From Saprospiraceae bacterium (GTDB lineage Bacteria; Bacteroidota; Bacteroidia; Chitinophagales; Saprospiraceae), in contig JAHDFB010000009.1 of assembly GCA_020628475.1 (NCBI GenBank), positions 1 to 58,448 on the forward strand: a DNA stretch of 58,448 bases, in the 5' to 3' direction. Shown here piece after piece: positions 36,996 through 45,446 of this stretch. The notes under the pieces are model-generated. The model was given only the letters and a program-made list of their open reading frames with translations. It ran no database searches and had not been told where the DNA came from. The stretch's first letter is position 1. The number at the start of each line of letters is the position of its first letter. Position numbers and translations under genes: made by a program.

Positions 36996-37412
36996 ATGCA
37001 ATCCAGCGAATCTATTGAAATCTCTTTTCTGGACCATGTTGCCATTATCGTAGAAGATCTTGATCGGTCCGTACGATGGTATCAAAAGGTACTGGGTTTA
37101 AGAAAGTATCAATTTCCTGAATGGGGCGACTACCCTATTTTCATGATGCACAACAAATGCGGTGTGGCATTATTTCCATCCAATTCAAGGAATCGGAAAA
37201 AGCTAATCCAGAAAGAAGGTCATTTTGCTTTTCATGTTGATCGATTCAATTTTGAACGTGCGCAAGGTTTATTTACGGAATGGAATATTGAATTTGTAAT
37301 ACAAGATCATCATTATTTTGAATCCTTGTACATCAAAGATCCAGATGGACATAAAGTAGAACTTACTACCATTAAAGATTCTCCTGACTCTTTTTATAAA
37401 TCGGAAGTCTAA
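36996..37412 (+). CDS. VOC/glyoxalase-family protein
   Basis: A 138-residue protein of the vicinal oxygen chelate fold, two beta-alpha-beta-beta-beta units. The first has FLDHVAIIVEDLDRSVRWYQ with His14 as a likely metal ligand; the second has GHFAFHVDRFNF (His76/His80) and ends with IKDPDGHKVELTTI (Glu122). This fits glyoxalase I-like or fosfomycin-resistance-like proteins, but residues do not single out either. Transcribed rightward ahead of two further small stress-type genes. Confidence 0.85.
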   Translation: MQSSESIEISFLDHVAIIVEDLDRSVRWYQKVLGLRKYQFPEWGDYPIFMMHNKCGVALFPSNSRNRKKLIQKEGHFAFHVDRFNFERAQGLFTEWNIEFVIQDHHYFESLYIKDPDGHKVELTTIKDSPDSFYKSEV

Positions 37413-37489
37413 TAGCTATCCATCCATTTTATGAGCATTTATGAAAAGAACTTCACACATTTTAGTATTTTGTGAACAAAGTAAACAAT

Positions 37490-37816
37490 ATGGATTACAA
37501 GGCTCAACTAGCGCTTTACGATGAATTGGTCGCCGCCTGTGATCGTTTTGAACGAAAGGGTAAAACCATGCCCTATACCTCAGCAAATGGTTATATGTTT
37601 TCGCTGATCAATAAATCAGGTGAACTTGGAATTCGATTTTCAAAAGAGGTGCAAGAAGACTATATAGAGAAATATCAGACCACTTTGTTCAAATCCTATA
37701 ATGCGGTAATGCGCGGATATATCCTTATTCACGAAGACATGTTGAAAAACAAAGAAAATGTTATTTCCTTACTTAATGAAAGCTTTGATCATGTCATGAG
37801 TCTAAAGCCCAAATAA
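37490..37816 (+). CDS. TfoX-N/DUF1801-like small protein
   Basis: A 108-residue cytoplasmic protein from the ATG at 37490; a GTG at 37472 would add six residues. It has the sequence PYTSANGYMFSLINKSGELG, RFSKEVQEDYIEKY, MRGYILIHEDML and a C-terminal SLKPK, a pattern I associate with small TfoX N-terminal-like proteins that bind no known cofactor. It is 6 bases ahead of the SRPBCC gene and clearly cotranscribed with it. Confidence 0.55.
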   Translation: MDYKAQLALYDELVAACDRFERKGKTMPYTSANGYMFSLINKSGELGIRFSKEVQEDYIEKYQTTLFKSYNAVMRGYILIHEDMLKNKENVISLLNESFDHVMSLKPK

Positions 37817-37822
37817 TGTCTT

Positions 37823-38263
37823 ATGAAATTTGAATCTTCCATCATTATTGATGTTGAGCGCGAAAAACTCGTCCAGCTATTTATTAATCCAGATTACCTC
37901 AAGCACTATCAAACCGGTTTTCTTCGAAAAGAATTGGTTTCTGGTGAAGCGATGCAGGCTGGTGCCATATCCAAAATGTATTATCAACAAGGGAAATCTG
38001 AAATGGAATTGACAGAGACTATTGTAGAAAATAATCTACCAGATTCCTTTCATGGCAACTATCATCACAAGCATATGGACAACTATCTCATCAGTTCTTT
38101 TGAGGCCATAGACGAACATCAAACTCGATATAGCATTCAAGGTGAATATACGGCTGTACGAGGCATCATGCCGCGCTTATTATTCCTCCTCGTTCCTGGA
38201 ATGTTCAAAAAACAAGCCGAAAAATGGATGCATAATTTTAAGGTGTTTGCCGAAAAACACTAA
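37823..38263 (+). CDS. SRPBCC (START-like) protein
   Basis: A 146-residue helix-grip protein: IIIDVEREKLVQLFINPDYLKH at the start, strands ending in a long C-terminal helix (MFKKQAEKWMHNFKVFAEKH). Members of this group (polyketide cyclase/AHSA1-like) bind hydrophobic ligands. It follows the TfoX-like gene by 6 bases and its stop overlaps the convergent beta-barrel gene by 4 bases. Ligand unknown. Confidence 0.8.
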   Translation: MKFESSIIIDVEREKLVQLFINPDYLKHYQTGFLRKELVSGEAMQAGAISKMYYQQGKSEMELTETIVENNLPDSFHGNYHHKHMDNYLISSFEAIDEHQTRYSIQGEYTAVRGIMPRLLFLLVPGMFKKQAEKWMHNFKVFAEKH

Positions 38264-39498
38264 TTGAGTTTGATCTTAGTACGATAACCCAATTGAATTT
38301 GAGAAAAGTTCTGGTCCGACTCAATCAAAGAATTTACTCCACTGACTTTCAAGTATATTTTATTGTCTTTATTTTCTAATGGAGAATAGTACAATTCGAG
38401 TTCTGGGGACCAGAAAAACACCCATTGTGGCTGATTATATATTCCGGATACTTGTTCTGGATTGAATCCAGAATTTCTGGCAATGTACTGCCACTCCGTT
38501 GTCAAATTCGTTTCAATGCCAAAATTCTTATAACGTGGTAAGTCATAACCGATGTTAAACCCAAAACTGACCAAATTAGCGGTACTTACGGTATCTCGGT
38601 ACTTGATGTCCGAATACTTGTAATTGGTCAAGCCTGTAATGTCAACATAGTGTCCAGCCTTCGTATAAAAGCGCAATAAATTTACCTTCAACTTAAATTC
38701 CAATTTAGCAATTTGATTAAGTCTAGAACGATTGACCACCAACGAATCATTGATTAGTTTTTTGACGGTCAAGGACTCAAAATCATTGTCAAACTTGGAA
38801 TATCGAATGGAAGGTTCCACGTAGTTGAGAAAGTACAGATTTCCTTTTTTACTGATGTTGGTTGTATAACCGATGATCCGAGAGGATGCTTGCACTTGAA
38901 CCAGTCCATTTTCTTCCGCATTGATCAGGGCTAGTAGATCACTGTATGTTCGTAATTCGATATAAGAATTCAGTCCTGCATTGATATTGATATTCTTAAC
39001 AGGGTTATCTGTATCCAATACTAATTGACTGTCACTCGGAGCGAAATTATTACCATTGACCCAGATGTAATCCATACAATCTCCCAATATTACATATTCA
39101 GCCGTTTCATGAAAGTTGATATTATATAATATATCATTTCGTTGCTTTCGAAAACCTGAAACGGAAACATATCGCCGGTTTTCAAATATTTTCCCATCAG
39201 CCGAGTAAAAGCGAATATTTTTATAAAGACCTTGGGTAATATATAGGTCTGCTTTGACGATGGTAATAGAATCAGTCGTTCCACCATAGAGTTTCACTTT
39301 AGTAAACAAACTCACCTGTCCTACGATCGCAGATGTATCCACATCCAAATCCACCAAATCTTCTAGTCCAGATAAAATTGTTGTCGGGTTATTATTGTTT
39401 ACAGTTGGATTTGGTATCGTATCAAGTTGGGCCGAAGACCAGACCTGAACGCTACAAATCAAGGTGATAATCCATAGTAGGCGAGATTGATATTTCAT
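38260..39498 (-). CDS. Predicted outer-membrane beta-barrel protein
   Basis: A 412-residue exported protein, signal peptide MKYQSRLLWIITLICSVQVW with cleavage near SSAQ. The first half is polar, with NNNNPTT and short strands; from about residue 270 long amphipathic strands alternate (VSFGFNIGYDLPRYKN, ETNLTTEWQYIARNSG, VFFWSPELELYYSP) and the protein ends with the strand FSQIQLGYRTKIKLN, typical of Gram-negative barrels though lacking a final Phe. No named family. It is divergent from the lipoprotein gene at 39933, with repeat copy A between them. Confidence 0.6.
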   Translation of the reverse strand: MKYQSRLLWIITLICSVQVWSSAQLDTIPNPTVNNNNPTTILSGLEDLVDLDVDTSAIVGQVSLFTKVKLYGGTTDSITIVKADLYITQGLYKNIRFYSADGKIFENRRYVSVSGFRKQRNDILYNINFHETAEYVILGDCMDYIWVNGNNFAPSDSQLVLDTDNPVKNININAGLNSYIELRTYSDLLALINAEENGLVQVQASSRIIGYTTNISKKGNLYFLNYVEPSIRYSKFDNDFESLTVKKLINDSLVVNRSRLNQIAKLEFKLKVNLLRFYTKAGHYVDITGLTNYKYSDIKYRDTVSTANLVSFGFNIGYDLPRYKNFGIETNLTTEWQYIARNSGFNPEQVSGIYNQPQWVFFWSPELELYYSPLENKDNKIYLKVSGVNSLIESDQNFSQIQLGYRTKIKLN

Positions 39499-39589
39499 CG
39501 TTTAAAGGTTTTTTGATTGGAATAATAAAAGTAGTCAACTGTGATGTATTAAACTATGCGTATAAACACCTGAAAATCTAGATTTTACC

Positions 39590-39667
39590 GCGATAGTGAT
39601 GCGCAATCACTTGTCCTTAGCAAACTTGCTAAGGATGAGTCGCATGACGAATGATGGAGCGTAACGC
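39590..39667 (+). repeat. REP-like bipartite repeat, copy A, with internal hairpin
   Basis: A 78-base element. Left block 39590-39611 (GCGATAGTGATGCGC then AATCACT) and right block 39633-39667 (containing GACGAATGATGGAGCGTAACG) correspond to copy B at 33734-33815 on the other strand. The middle holds a perfect 10-base inverted repeat, TCCTTAGCAA at 39614-39623 and TTGCTAAGGA at 39626-39635, where copy B has an unrelated spacer. It sits in a divergent intergenic region and is richer in G and C than its surroundings. The alternation of conserved arms with a variable hairpin is REP/BIME-like. Confidence 0.65.
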
Positions 39668-39868
39668 CTAGGATTTTTTATTAAAACCGAATTATGCATT
39701 AGAAAATCTAATCCGAATTGAAATAGCTTCAAAATATGCCATTTCACTACGTTTTTTTCGTAGGACCATTATGGTAACTATGACTCTGTTCAAAAGGGGC
39801 CTTTATTATTGGCATGTCAACCTTCATTAGAACGTTCGGATGCATAAATCGGGTTAAAAAATCCTAGG
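39667..39868. repeat. 13-base inverted repeat pair bounding 176 bases
   Basis: CCTAGGATTTTTT at 39667-39679 and its exact complement AAAAAATCCTAGG at 39856-39868 face each other across 176 bases of AT-rich sequence. The first arm abuts repeat copy A. Inside is a small hairpin CTACG-T7-CGTAG (39747-39763). It could be the ends of a small non-autonomous element or a large cruciform; no target-site duplication is evident. Confidence 0.45.
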
Positions 39869-39932
39869 ATCGCCCATATTTTAATAAACAACATGAAACA
39901 CATGAGGTTAAAAAGCCTACCTTCGCATAACG

Positions 39933-40610
39933 ATGAAAAATAGCTTCCTTTTCCTACTAATCGCCTTGTTATTTTCTTGTTCGAGTACTCGAATGTATCA
40001 AGGTCAATCCTGGACAGGAAAAGAAATCAGGCAGGCGAAAAGAGAGATCAAATCCTGCTATGACCGCTATCGTCAAGCCGTGATTGATCAGGATGGAACA
40101 GCGGCAGTAGCTTGCGTTGATTTAAATACCATTCAATATTACGATCAGATTATTCGTCTGGCATGCTATGCAGATTCTGTACAGCTCGACTCCTTAAACA
40201 TCATCGATAAAACGACGGTTTTTCGACTAAAGGCTGTCGTAGACGGTCCCATCCTTTGTAAGATGGAAGGTCGCGATCTCTTGGCCTATAGTATTGATGA
40301 AGGGATGATCGGGAAAAACAGTGTTTTACGTTCAGATATCGGCCGCGTCAAATTTCAAGACAGCATTGTTCGTGCCCGCGTTGTAACGATGGGTATTCCC
40401 CTGCCCATTCAGTACGAGTTTCATCACGAATCCAAGGGATGGAAAGTAAATATCTGCTCCATCTTGCCGTTTGCCAATGGTTTTCTAAGCAAGGATGCTG
40501 CCCGAGATGGAATTTCAGAAAATCAATATGTTCTGGACATGATTTCTTATACTGTCGATCAACCATATGCTAATGCATTGTGGCAGCCCATACAGCCTCC
40601 TAGCCAATAG
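39933..40610 (+). CDS. Lipoprotein of unknown function
   Basis: A 225-residue lipoprotein, MKNSFLFLLIALLFS then Cys16. The mature part opens with a charged helix (WTGKEIRQAKREIKSCYDRY) and a segment around DGTAAVACVDLNTIQYYD, and ends in a mixed region with strand GIPLPIQYEFHHESKGWKVN that resembles NTF2-like/DUF4878 domains in its last strand (GWKVNI). I cannot assign a function. It precedes the DUF6909-like gene by 51 bases in the same direction, with a promoter-like -7 element between, so cotranscription is uncertain. Confidence 0.7.
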   Translation: MKNSFLFLLIALLFSCSSTRMYQGQSWTGKEIRQAKREIKSCYDRYRQAVIDQDGTAAVACVDLNTIQYYDQIIRLACYADSVQLDSLNIIDKTTVFRLKAVVDGPILCKMEGRDLLAYSIDEGMIGKNSVLRSDIGRVKFQDSIVRARVVTMGIPLPIQYEFHHESKGWKVNICSILPFANGFLSKDAARDGISENQYVLDMISYTVDQPYANALWQPIQPPSQ

Positions 40611-40637
40611 CTTCTCTCCCATTCCAGCATTTTTTTA

Positions 40638-40645
40638 TACCTTTG
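40638..40645 (+). promoter_or_regulatory. Possible -7 promoter element for the DUF6909-rlmF pair
   Basis: TACCTTTG, identical to the -7 element of the csp promoter, lies 16 bases before the ATG at 40662. No TTG occurs at 19 bases upstream (the spot reads CTC), so the call rests on one element. Transcription from it would give a leader of about 10 bases. Confidence 0.4.
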
Positions 40646-40661
40646 TGGCGAAAGAGCGAAT

Positions 40662-42347
40662 ATGAATAATCCCGTTTCAAGCCTTTCAAGAGCACAAATT
40701 TCCAGACATTCAATAGAGCGATTACACATAGCCATGCGCCATTTATTTATGCGCGGCACCTACAAACCTTTGGGTATGTCGGGTGAGGCAATGATTGCTG
40801 CCCTACTTGATTTATCACCAGAAATATATGGCTCCATTCGCGATAAGGAACGCGTCGAATTAACGGGTCTGCTCTATATTTTTCAACGGCTACCTCAAGG
40901 TATTGAAAGCTCTCGATTTATCAAATTAATCACTCGAGAGGGTTTTGAATCGTCCAACTTCGAGACCAGAATTCCAAGTAAACGTCGCCGTAATTGTTAT
41001 GTCATCGATGACGAGCAAATTTTCATTGAAATGACTCGCGGGCTCAGTGATATATACGATGTCATGACGCATTTGACCTTCATGTATGTGGAAGCCGAAA
41101 AAATCAGAATGAATGCGCTGGACAGCAAGGGAAGGATACGGCGTCCTTGGAAGATGATCGAAGAAATGGTTACGCAAGGGAAGCGTAGCGAAAAAGATTT
41201 GGAAATCGGATTGACTTACTTATCAACCCTTTTAGGACGAACGTTCAATGAAACGGAAGAAGCCTATCAAAAATTTAAATCATCAAAAAAAGTCAACAGC
41301 CTATTTGATATTGTCTATTGGCTAGGTAAGCGAAGTATCGAAGAATTCTTGGATAACAATGATCGAGAGATCAGTTTTTCGTCCGCTCTTCGGGAACAGC
41401 TCGGACACCATACCTATGGAGAACGTTGGGCTGAAAAAATCAAGGCCAGCATTATTCAACAATCCTATGAGAAACGAAATATCCATGTCATTTCTTCCAA
41501 TCTACATAGTGTCATGAATAGCTTGTTTGCTGAAAAAGCTTTAAAGAGCAAACATAAAAATGATGAAATCGAGGAGTTGGCAGAAATTCTGAGCAATAGT
41601 GAAAACAAGAAATTACGAGAAGTCGTGCGCAAGTTTGCCTTAAAAAATGGCATGCACGAAATTCACGATCCTTCGGGCACCAATATTTCTGTTCAGATCT
41701 TTGACTTAGCTAAAGTAGATATTGCCTCCTTGAGTTATATCGATCATCAATTGCATCAAATTAAATCAGATGATGTCCTGATTGTGATGGATTATGCCTT
41801 TGGGCAACAAGCTTATGAAACGATGGATGAACTCTTGAAGCCTTGTAATGTAGGTAGCGCAAAGATTCCATTGAATATTCAGTCTGTTAATATCATGGGT
41901 AAAGCTGGGATTCTAACTGGAGGTAAAGGTGACATTATGATTCCAAATGCCCATATTTTTGAAGGCAGTGCTGATAACTATCCTTTTGAAAACAGTTTGA
42001 CTGTCGAACAATTTGAAGGTCAGGGTTTAGAAGTTTTCGGAGGGCCTATGATCACCGTTCTAGGAACCAGTCTACAGAATAAAGACATTCTACGTTATTT
42101 TAAAAATTCCAGCTGGGCAGTGATTGGTTTGGAAATGGAAGGTGCACATTATCAAAAGGCCATTCAAGCGGCCTCGAAGATCCGATCTTCGGTAAAACCA
42201 GATATTACCTTGCGCTATGCTTACTACGCTTCGGATAATCCGTTAGTATCTGGTGCGACTTTGGCCTCGGGTTCTTTAGGATTGGATGGTGTAAAATCAA
42301 CCTATCTTATAACGACAGAAATTTTGAAAGGTATTCTAAAAATATGA
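40662..42347 (+). CDS. DUF6909-like protein with nucleoside-phosphorylase-like C-terminal half
   Basis: A 561-residue cytoplasmic protein matching, by memory, the Bacteroidota family DUF6909: AMRHLFMRGTYKPLGMSGEA (24-43), SPEIYGSIRDKE, RRRNCYVIDDEQIFIEMTRG (108-127) and a DIYDVMTHLTFMYVEAEKI helix. The C-terminal 190 residues look like a nucleoside phosphorylase / AMP nucleosidase fold: a strand DVLIVMDYAFG, the turn GKAGILTGGKGDIMIPNA (413-430), VLGTSLQ, then GLEMEGAHYQKAI (489-501), close to the ME(G)A active-site motif of that superfamily, and SDNPL. Activity is inferred, not known. The stop overlaps the start of rlmF (ATGA), so the two are coupled. Confidence 0.7.
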   Translation: MNNPVSSLSRAQISRHSIERLHIAMRHLFMRGTYKPLGMSGEAMIAALLDLSPEIYGSIRDKERVELTGLLYIFQRLPQGIESSRFIKLITREGFESSNFETRIPSKRRRNCYVIDDEQIFIEMTRGLSDIYDVMTHLTFMYVEAEKIRMNALDSKGRIRRPWKMIEEMVTQGKRSEKDLEIGLTYLSTLLGRTFNETEEAYQKFKSSKKVNSLFDIVYWLGKRSIEEFLDNNDREISFSSALREQLGHHTYGERWAEKIKASIIQQSYEKRNIHVISSNLHSVMNSLFAEKALKSKHKNDEIEELAEILSNSENKKLREVVRKFALKNGMHEIHDPSGTNISVQIFDLAKVDIASLSYIDHQLHQIKSDDVLIVMDYAFGQQAYETMDELLKPCNVGSAKIPLNIQSVNIMGKAGILTGGKGDIMIPNAHIFEGSADNYPFENSLTVEQFEGQGLEVFGGPMITVLGTSLQNKDILRYFKNSSWAVIGLEMEGAHYQKAIQAASKIRSSVKPDITLRYAYYASDNPLVSGATLASGSLGLDGVKSTYLITTEILKGILKI

Positions 42348-43189
42348 GGCAGCCTTTTCATCCCTCCCAAACATTTCGGTACGATTTTGAACGATTAAGC
42401 CAGCATCATGATGGATTGGCTAAACATCTGATTAAAAAGTCCAATGAAGAATGGACCATTGATTTTTCGAATCCTACTGCTGTTTTCGCTTTGAATCAAA
42501 GTATTTTACAGGTCCATTTTAAGATTTCCCATTGGACACTTCCTGCCGCAAAACTCTGTCCACCCATACCGAGTCGAGCGCAATATATCTATCATATGGC
42601 AGAGCTTTTGACTAATGATAAAGCACATATCATGGATATTGGTTGCGGTGCCAATCTCATTTATCCACTTCTTGGGACAGCATTATATTCTTGGACCTTT
42701 GAAGGCAGCGATGTATCAGAATCTTCCTTAGCGCATGCACAGGAACTAATTGATAAAAATCAGCTACAAGATCGCATCAAACTCAAACATCAGAAACAGC
42801 CAGAACATATCTTGCAATCTGTTTTAGATAGCGAAAAGTACTATGACGCCATCATCTGCAATCCACCATTCTACTCGAATAAAATGGCCGCAGAACAGTC
42901 TAACCAACAAAAAAACCAACAGTTATTTCAAGAGCAAAAACGAAGAAATTTTGGTGGCGTAGATCACGAATTGTGCTTTCCGGGCGGTGAATTTCAATTT
43001 ATCAACAATATGCTCTACGAAAGTCAATCGTATGGCAAACAGGTAGGTTGGTTTAGCTCTCTGGTCTCGCAATCAAGCAGTTTGAAAAATTTATTGAAAC
43101 TTCTCAAAAAATATCCGATCGCAGAACATCGAGTTCTTGACCTTCATCTAGGAAATAAAAAGAGCCGAATCTTAGCTTGGAAATATTAA
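42344..43189 (+). CDS. rlmF: 23S rRNA m6A1618 methyltransferase RlmF
   Basis: Methylates A1618 of 23S rRNA using SAM. The 281 residues match RlmF: an N-terminal basic HPSQTFRYDFERLSQHH segment, WTIDFSNPTAVFALNQSIL, WTLPAAKLCPPIPSRAQYIY (family-diagnostic), motif I MDIGCGANLIYPLLG (97-111), GSDVSESSL, and the catalytic NPPF at 173-176. YSNKMAAEQSNQQ and NFGGVDHELCFPGGE follow as in the family. It overlaps the DUF6909-like gene by 4 bases (ATGA) and ends one base short of the convergent START gene. Confidence 0.93.
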   Translation: MRQPFHPSQTFRYDFERLSQHHDGLAKHLIKKSNEEWTIDFSNPTAVFALNQSILQVHFKISHWTLPAAKLCPPIPSRAQYIYHMAELLTNDKAHIMDIGCGANLIYPLLGTALYSWTFEGSDVSESSLAHAQELIDKNQLQDRIKLKHQKQPEHILQSVLDSEKYYDAIICNPPFYSNKMAAEQSNQQKNQQLFQEQKRRNFGGVDHELCFPGGEFQFINNMLYESQSYGKQVGWFSSLVSQSSSLKNLLKLLKKYPIAEHRVLDLHLGNKKSRILAWKY

Positions 43190-43190
43190 T

Positions 43191-43787
43191 CTATTGGAAT
43201 TGACTAATCAAGTTTTCCATTGATTTTAAAGGGCCATAATAGGCAAATCTATCTTTCACCCAATTGGGTATTGATCCTCCCGAATCCGCTGTCACCTCGT
43301 AGGTTATTTTGGTCCTACCTGTAGGTAATGTTTCAAATACCCATATAGCTTTGAATCTTGGTATTCGGACCAAATTTGATTCTCTAGTGAGTTTCGTATA
43401 ATTTTCGGAGACCGTTTTAAAATAGCTATCCGAAGCACCTTCTTCAACGGTTTTGCGTATGATAATATCTCTATCCGTCATAGGGTAAGGCATATCACTC
43501 ACCAAATAATAGATGGTTTCAGAGGCATCTTTTTCTAGGAGCTGTACTTCTTCGCAGGCGTATACCCAATGAATCAGATTTTCAATATTCGCGGTGTAAT
43601 TTGTGATATCTCGGACAGAGGCATCCACTTCCGTGACCAATTTGGTCCACTCTTCTCCTTTAGCCGAATCAAATTTAGAATATAAATCTATTCCATTTTT
43701 TGATTCCACGAAGGTATAATCTTGCGCTTCCAGCCCACTCACATAGGTGGCTAAAATCAACAAAAATGAATATAAGATCGTTTGCAT
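43191..43787 (-). CDS. Exported START-domain protein
   Basis: A 198-residue protein with a short signal peptide (MQTILYSFLLILATYVSGLEA) and a START-type helix-grip fold: YTFVESKNGIDLYSKF, EEVQLLEKDASETIYYLVSD, MPYPMTDRDIIIRKTV, and a closing helix PNWVKDRFAYYGPLKSMENL. START domains carry lipid-like ligands; exported single-domain versions are common in Bacteroidota. The stop is one base from the convergent rlmF stop. Confidence 0.85.
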   Translation of the reverse strand: MQTILYSFLLILATYVSGLEAQDYTFVESKNGIDLYSKFDSAKGEEWTKLVTEVDASVRDITNYTANIENLIHWVYACEEVQLLEKDASETIYYLVSDMPYPMTDRDIIIRKTVEEGASDSYFKTVSENYTKLTRESNLVRIPRFKAIWVFETLPTGRTKITYEVTADSGGSIPNWVKDRFAYYGPLKSMENLISQFQ

Positions 43788-44023
43788 AAAAGGAAAGCTT
43801 TGTTTCTAGATGTAAGACGAATCAACGCCAAGATTTGTTCCAAATTAACAAATTTTTAAGTATTGATTCGGCTTTAGAACGTATAGGATTTTATAATAAT
43901 TGTTTTGACAGATTAAAGAATCTTCTAAATTGTCTTTATAAACTTAAATCAAACATTAATATTCTCTTGACATAGGGGATTTTAAAATCTAGCTGCAATA
44001 GGTTTTATTTGTGGTAAAAAAAC

Positions 44024-44608
44024 ATGATTGTCATTCCTGACCATATTGAAGCTTTAATTTTTGATCTAGATGGCACCTTGGCTGATACGATGCCGTTGCA
44101 TTTGGCCTCTTGGGTCGAAACTGGAAAAGCCTTGAATGCCGACATTACGGAGGCATTAATTACACAACACGCTGGAATGCCTACGATTCAATTAGTCGAA
44201 AAATTTAATCAAGAATTTCAGTGGAATCTAAATCCTCAAGAAGTACGAAAAACCAAGCAGCACTTTTATGATCGTCTAAAGAAGGAACAGGGTAAAATAC
44301 AACCTGTCGAACGTATCTTTTCGATTGCAAAGGATATGCGTGGTCAATTACCTATGTCTATTGGCACGGGATCATCAAGGCATAATGCTTTGAAGAGTCT
44401 AGAAGATTTAGGAGCGAGTGATTGGTGGGTAACCATCGTAACGGGTTCTGATGCCACGAAGGGTAAACCTTCTCCTGAGATATTTTTACAATGTGCTTCT
44501 GCCATGCAGGTGGCCCCAGAAAAATGTCTCGTTTTTGAAGATGGAAAAGCTGGAATAGAGGCTGCCAAAGCGGCGAACATGCCATACATCTATATTAACC
44601 ACTCTTAA
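44024..44608 (+). CDS. HAD-superfamily phosphatase, beta-phosphoglucomutase-like
   Basis: A 194-residue HAD hydrolase with the nucleophile motif IFDLDGTLADTM (Asp14, general acid Asp16), a cap-1 helical insert, motif II in MSIGTGSSRHN, Lys in SDATKGKPSPEIF and motif IV VFEDGKAGIEAA. This matches the beta-PGM / YqaB group. Substrate unknown (likely a sugar phosphate). Monocistronic. Confidence 0.9.
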   Translation: MIVIPDHIEALIFDLDGTLADTMPLHLASWVETGKALNADITEALITQHAGMPTIQLVEKFNQEFQWNLNPQEVRKTKQHFYDRLKKEQGKIQPVERIFSIAKDMRGQLPMSIGTGSSRHNALKSLEDLGASDWWVTIVTGSDATKGKPSPEIFLQCASAMQVAPEKCLVFEDGKAGIEAAKAANMPYIYINHS

Positions 44609-44795
44609 GCCAAAAAAAGTGGATTTTTGAAATACGCTTAAGTGTTAATAATACTGGTACAATTACTGGCTAAATTCATGCATTTACTTATTTAAACGTT
44701 AAATTCACGAATAGACATTGGCTTATTTATGGTAAATCTTTTATCTTAGTCGTGTTATAACGAATTATTTTATCTACCAAACCAAAATTTAACTT

Positions 44796-45284
44796 ATGAA
44801 ACAAATCATTACTTTATTACTATTTGTTTTAGCATTTTCTACTCAAACGTACGCTACTTCTGCGTCTGTTGTTCCTATGGTAACAACTACAACGACGAAC
44901 GTGGATTATGTTAAGAAAGATGGTATTTTCAAAAAAGCAAAAGCTTGGGTTTCCGGAACCATTCAAAAAGCGATGGAAGGAAAAACTGTAGCGATCATTG
45001 CGCATCTTACTTGGGTAGGATTGCTTATTGCTTTTATTATTAATAATGATAATTCTTCTTCTATAGGTTCATTCTATATTCGTCAAAATTTAGGCTTACT
45101 AATCATGGGATTGATTGTAGGTGTTTTGGGTGTAGTCCCAGTTGTTGGTTGGATCTTAGGTGCAATACTTGGTGTTGCTTTACTAATTTTCTGGATTATC
45201 AGCATCATTAATGCATTAGGAGGAAAAGAAAAACCAGTTCCACTAGTAGGAAAGTACTTCCAAGAGTGGTTCTCATTTGTTTAA
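44796..45284 (+). CDS. DUF4870-like membrane protein with signal peptide
   Basis: A 162-residue protein with a signal peptide (MKQIITLLLFVLAFSTQTYA), a Thr-rich stretch (MVTTTTTNVDYV), a basic amphipathic segment, then two or three membrane helices: AIIAHLTWVGLLIAFII and LGLLIMGLIVGVLGVVPVVG, WILGAILGVALLIFWIISII, ending in KPVPLVGKYFQEW. The IAHL plus IRQNLG layout recalls DUF4870/Tic20-like proteins of unknown role; the leading signal sequence is unusual for them. A terminator follows at 45366-45397. Confidence 0.65.
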   Translation: MKQIITLLLFVLAFSTQTYATSASVVPMVTTTTTNVDYVKKDGIFKKAKAWVSGTIQKAMEGKTVAIIAHLTWVGLLIAFIINNDNSSSIGSFYIRQNLGLLIMGLIVGVLGVVPVVGWILGAILGVALLIFWIISIINALGGKEKPVPLVGKYFQEWFSFV

Positions 45285-45365
45285 TTACGGCAACTTTTTA
45301 GCTGATTATTACAAGGAACCTATGGATCATGTCTAAATGATATGAAAAATAGACTGGTAAAAATG

Positions 45366-45397
45366 AAAACAGGATCAACCATTGGTCCTGTTTTTTT
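45366..45397 (+). terminator. Rho-independent terminator after the DUF4870-like gene
   Basis: AAAACAGGA (45366-45374) pairs with TCCTGTTTT (45386-45394) around an 11-base loop with an inner ACC/GGT, followed by more T. It lies inside the frame that would extend the OsmC gene upstream, which argues that the extension is not translated. Confidence 0.75.
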
Positions 45398-45446
45398 ATT
45401 TTATTTAAAGGAAGAATTGGATTTAAACATTCAAAAACAACAAATT

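Noticed and set aside
45342..45446. 35-codon N-terminal extension of the OsmC gene
   Set aside because: It crosses a terminator hairpin at 45366-45397, and the family alignment begins at the later ATG.
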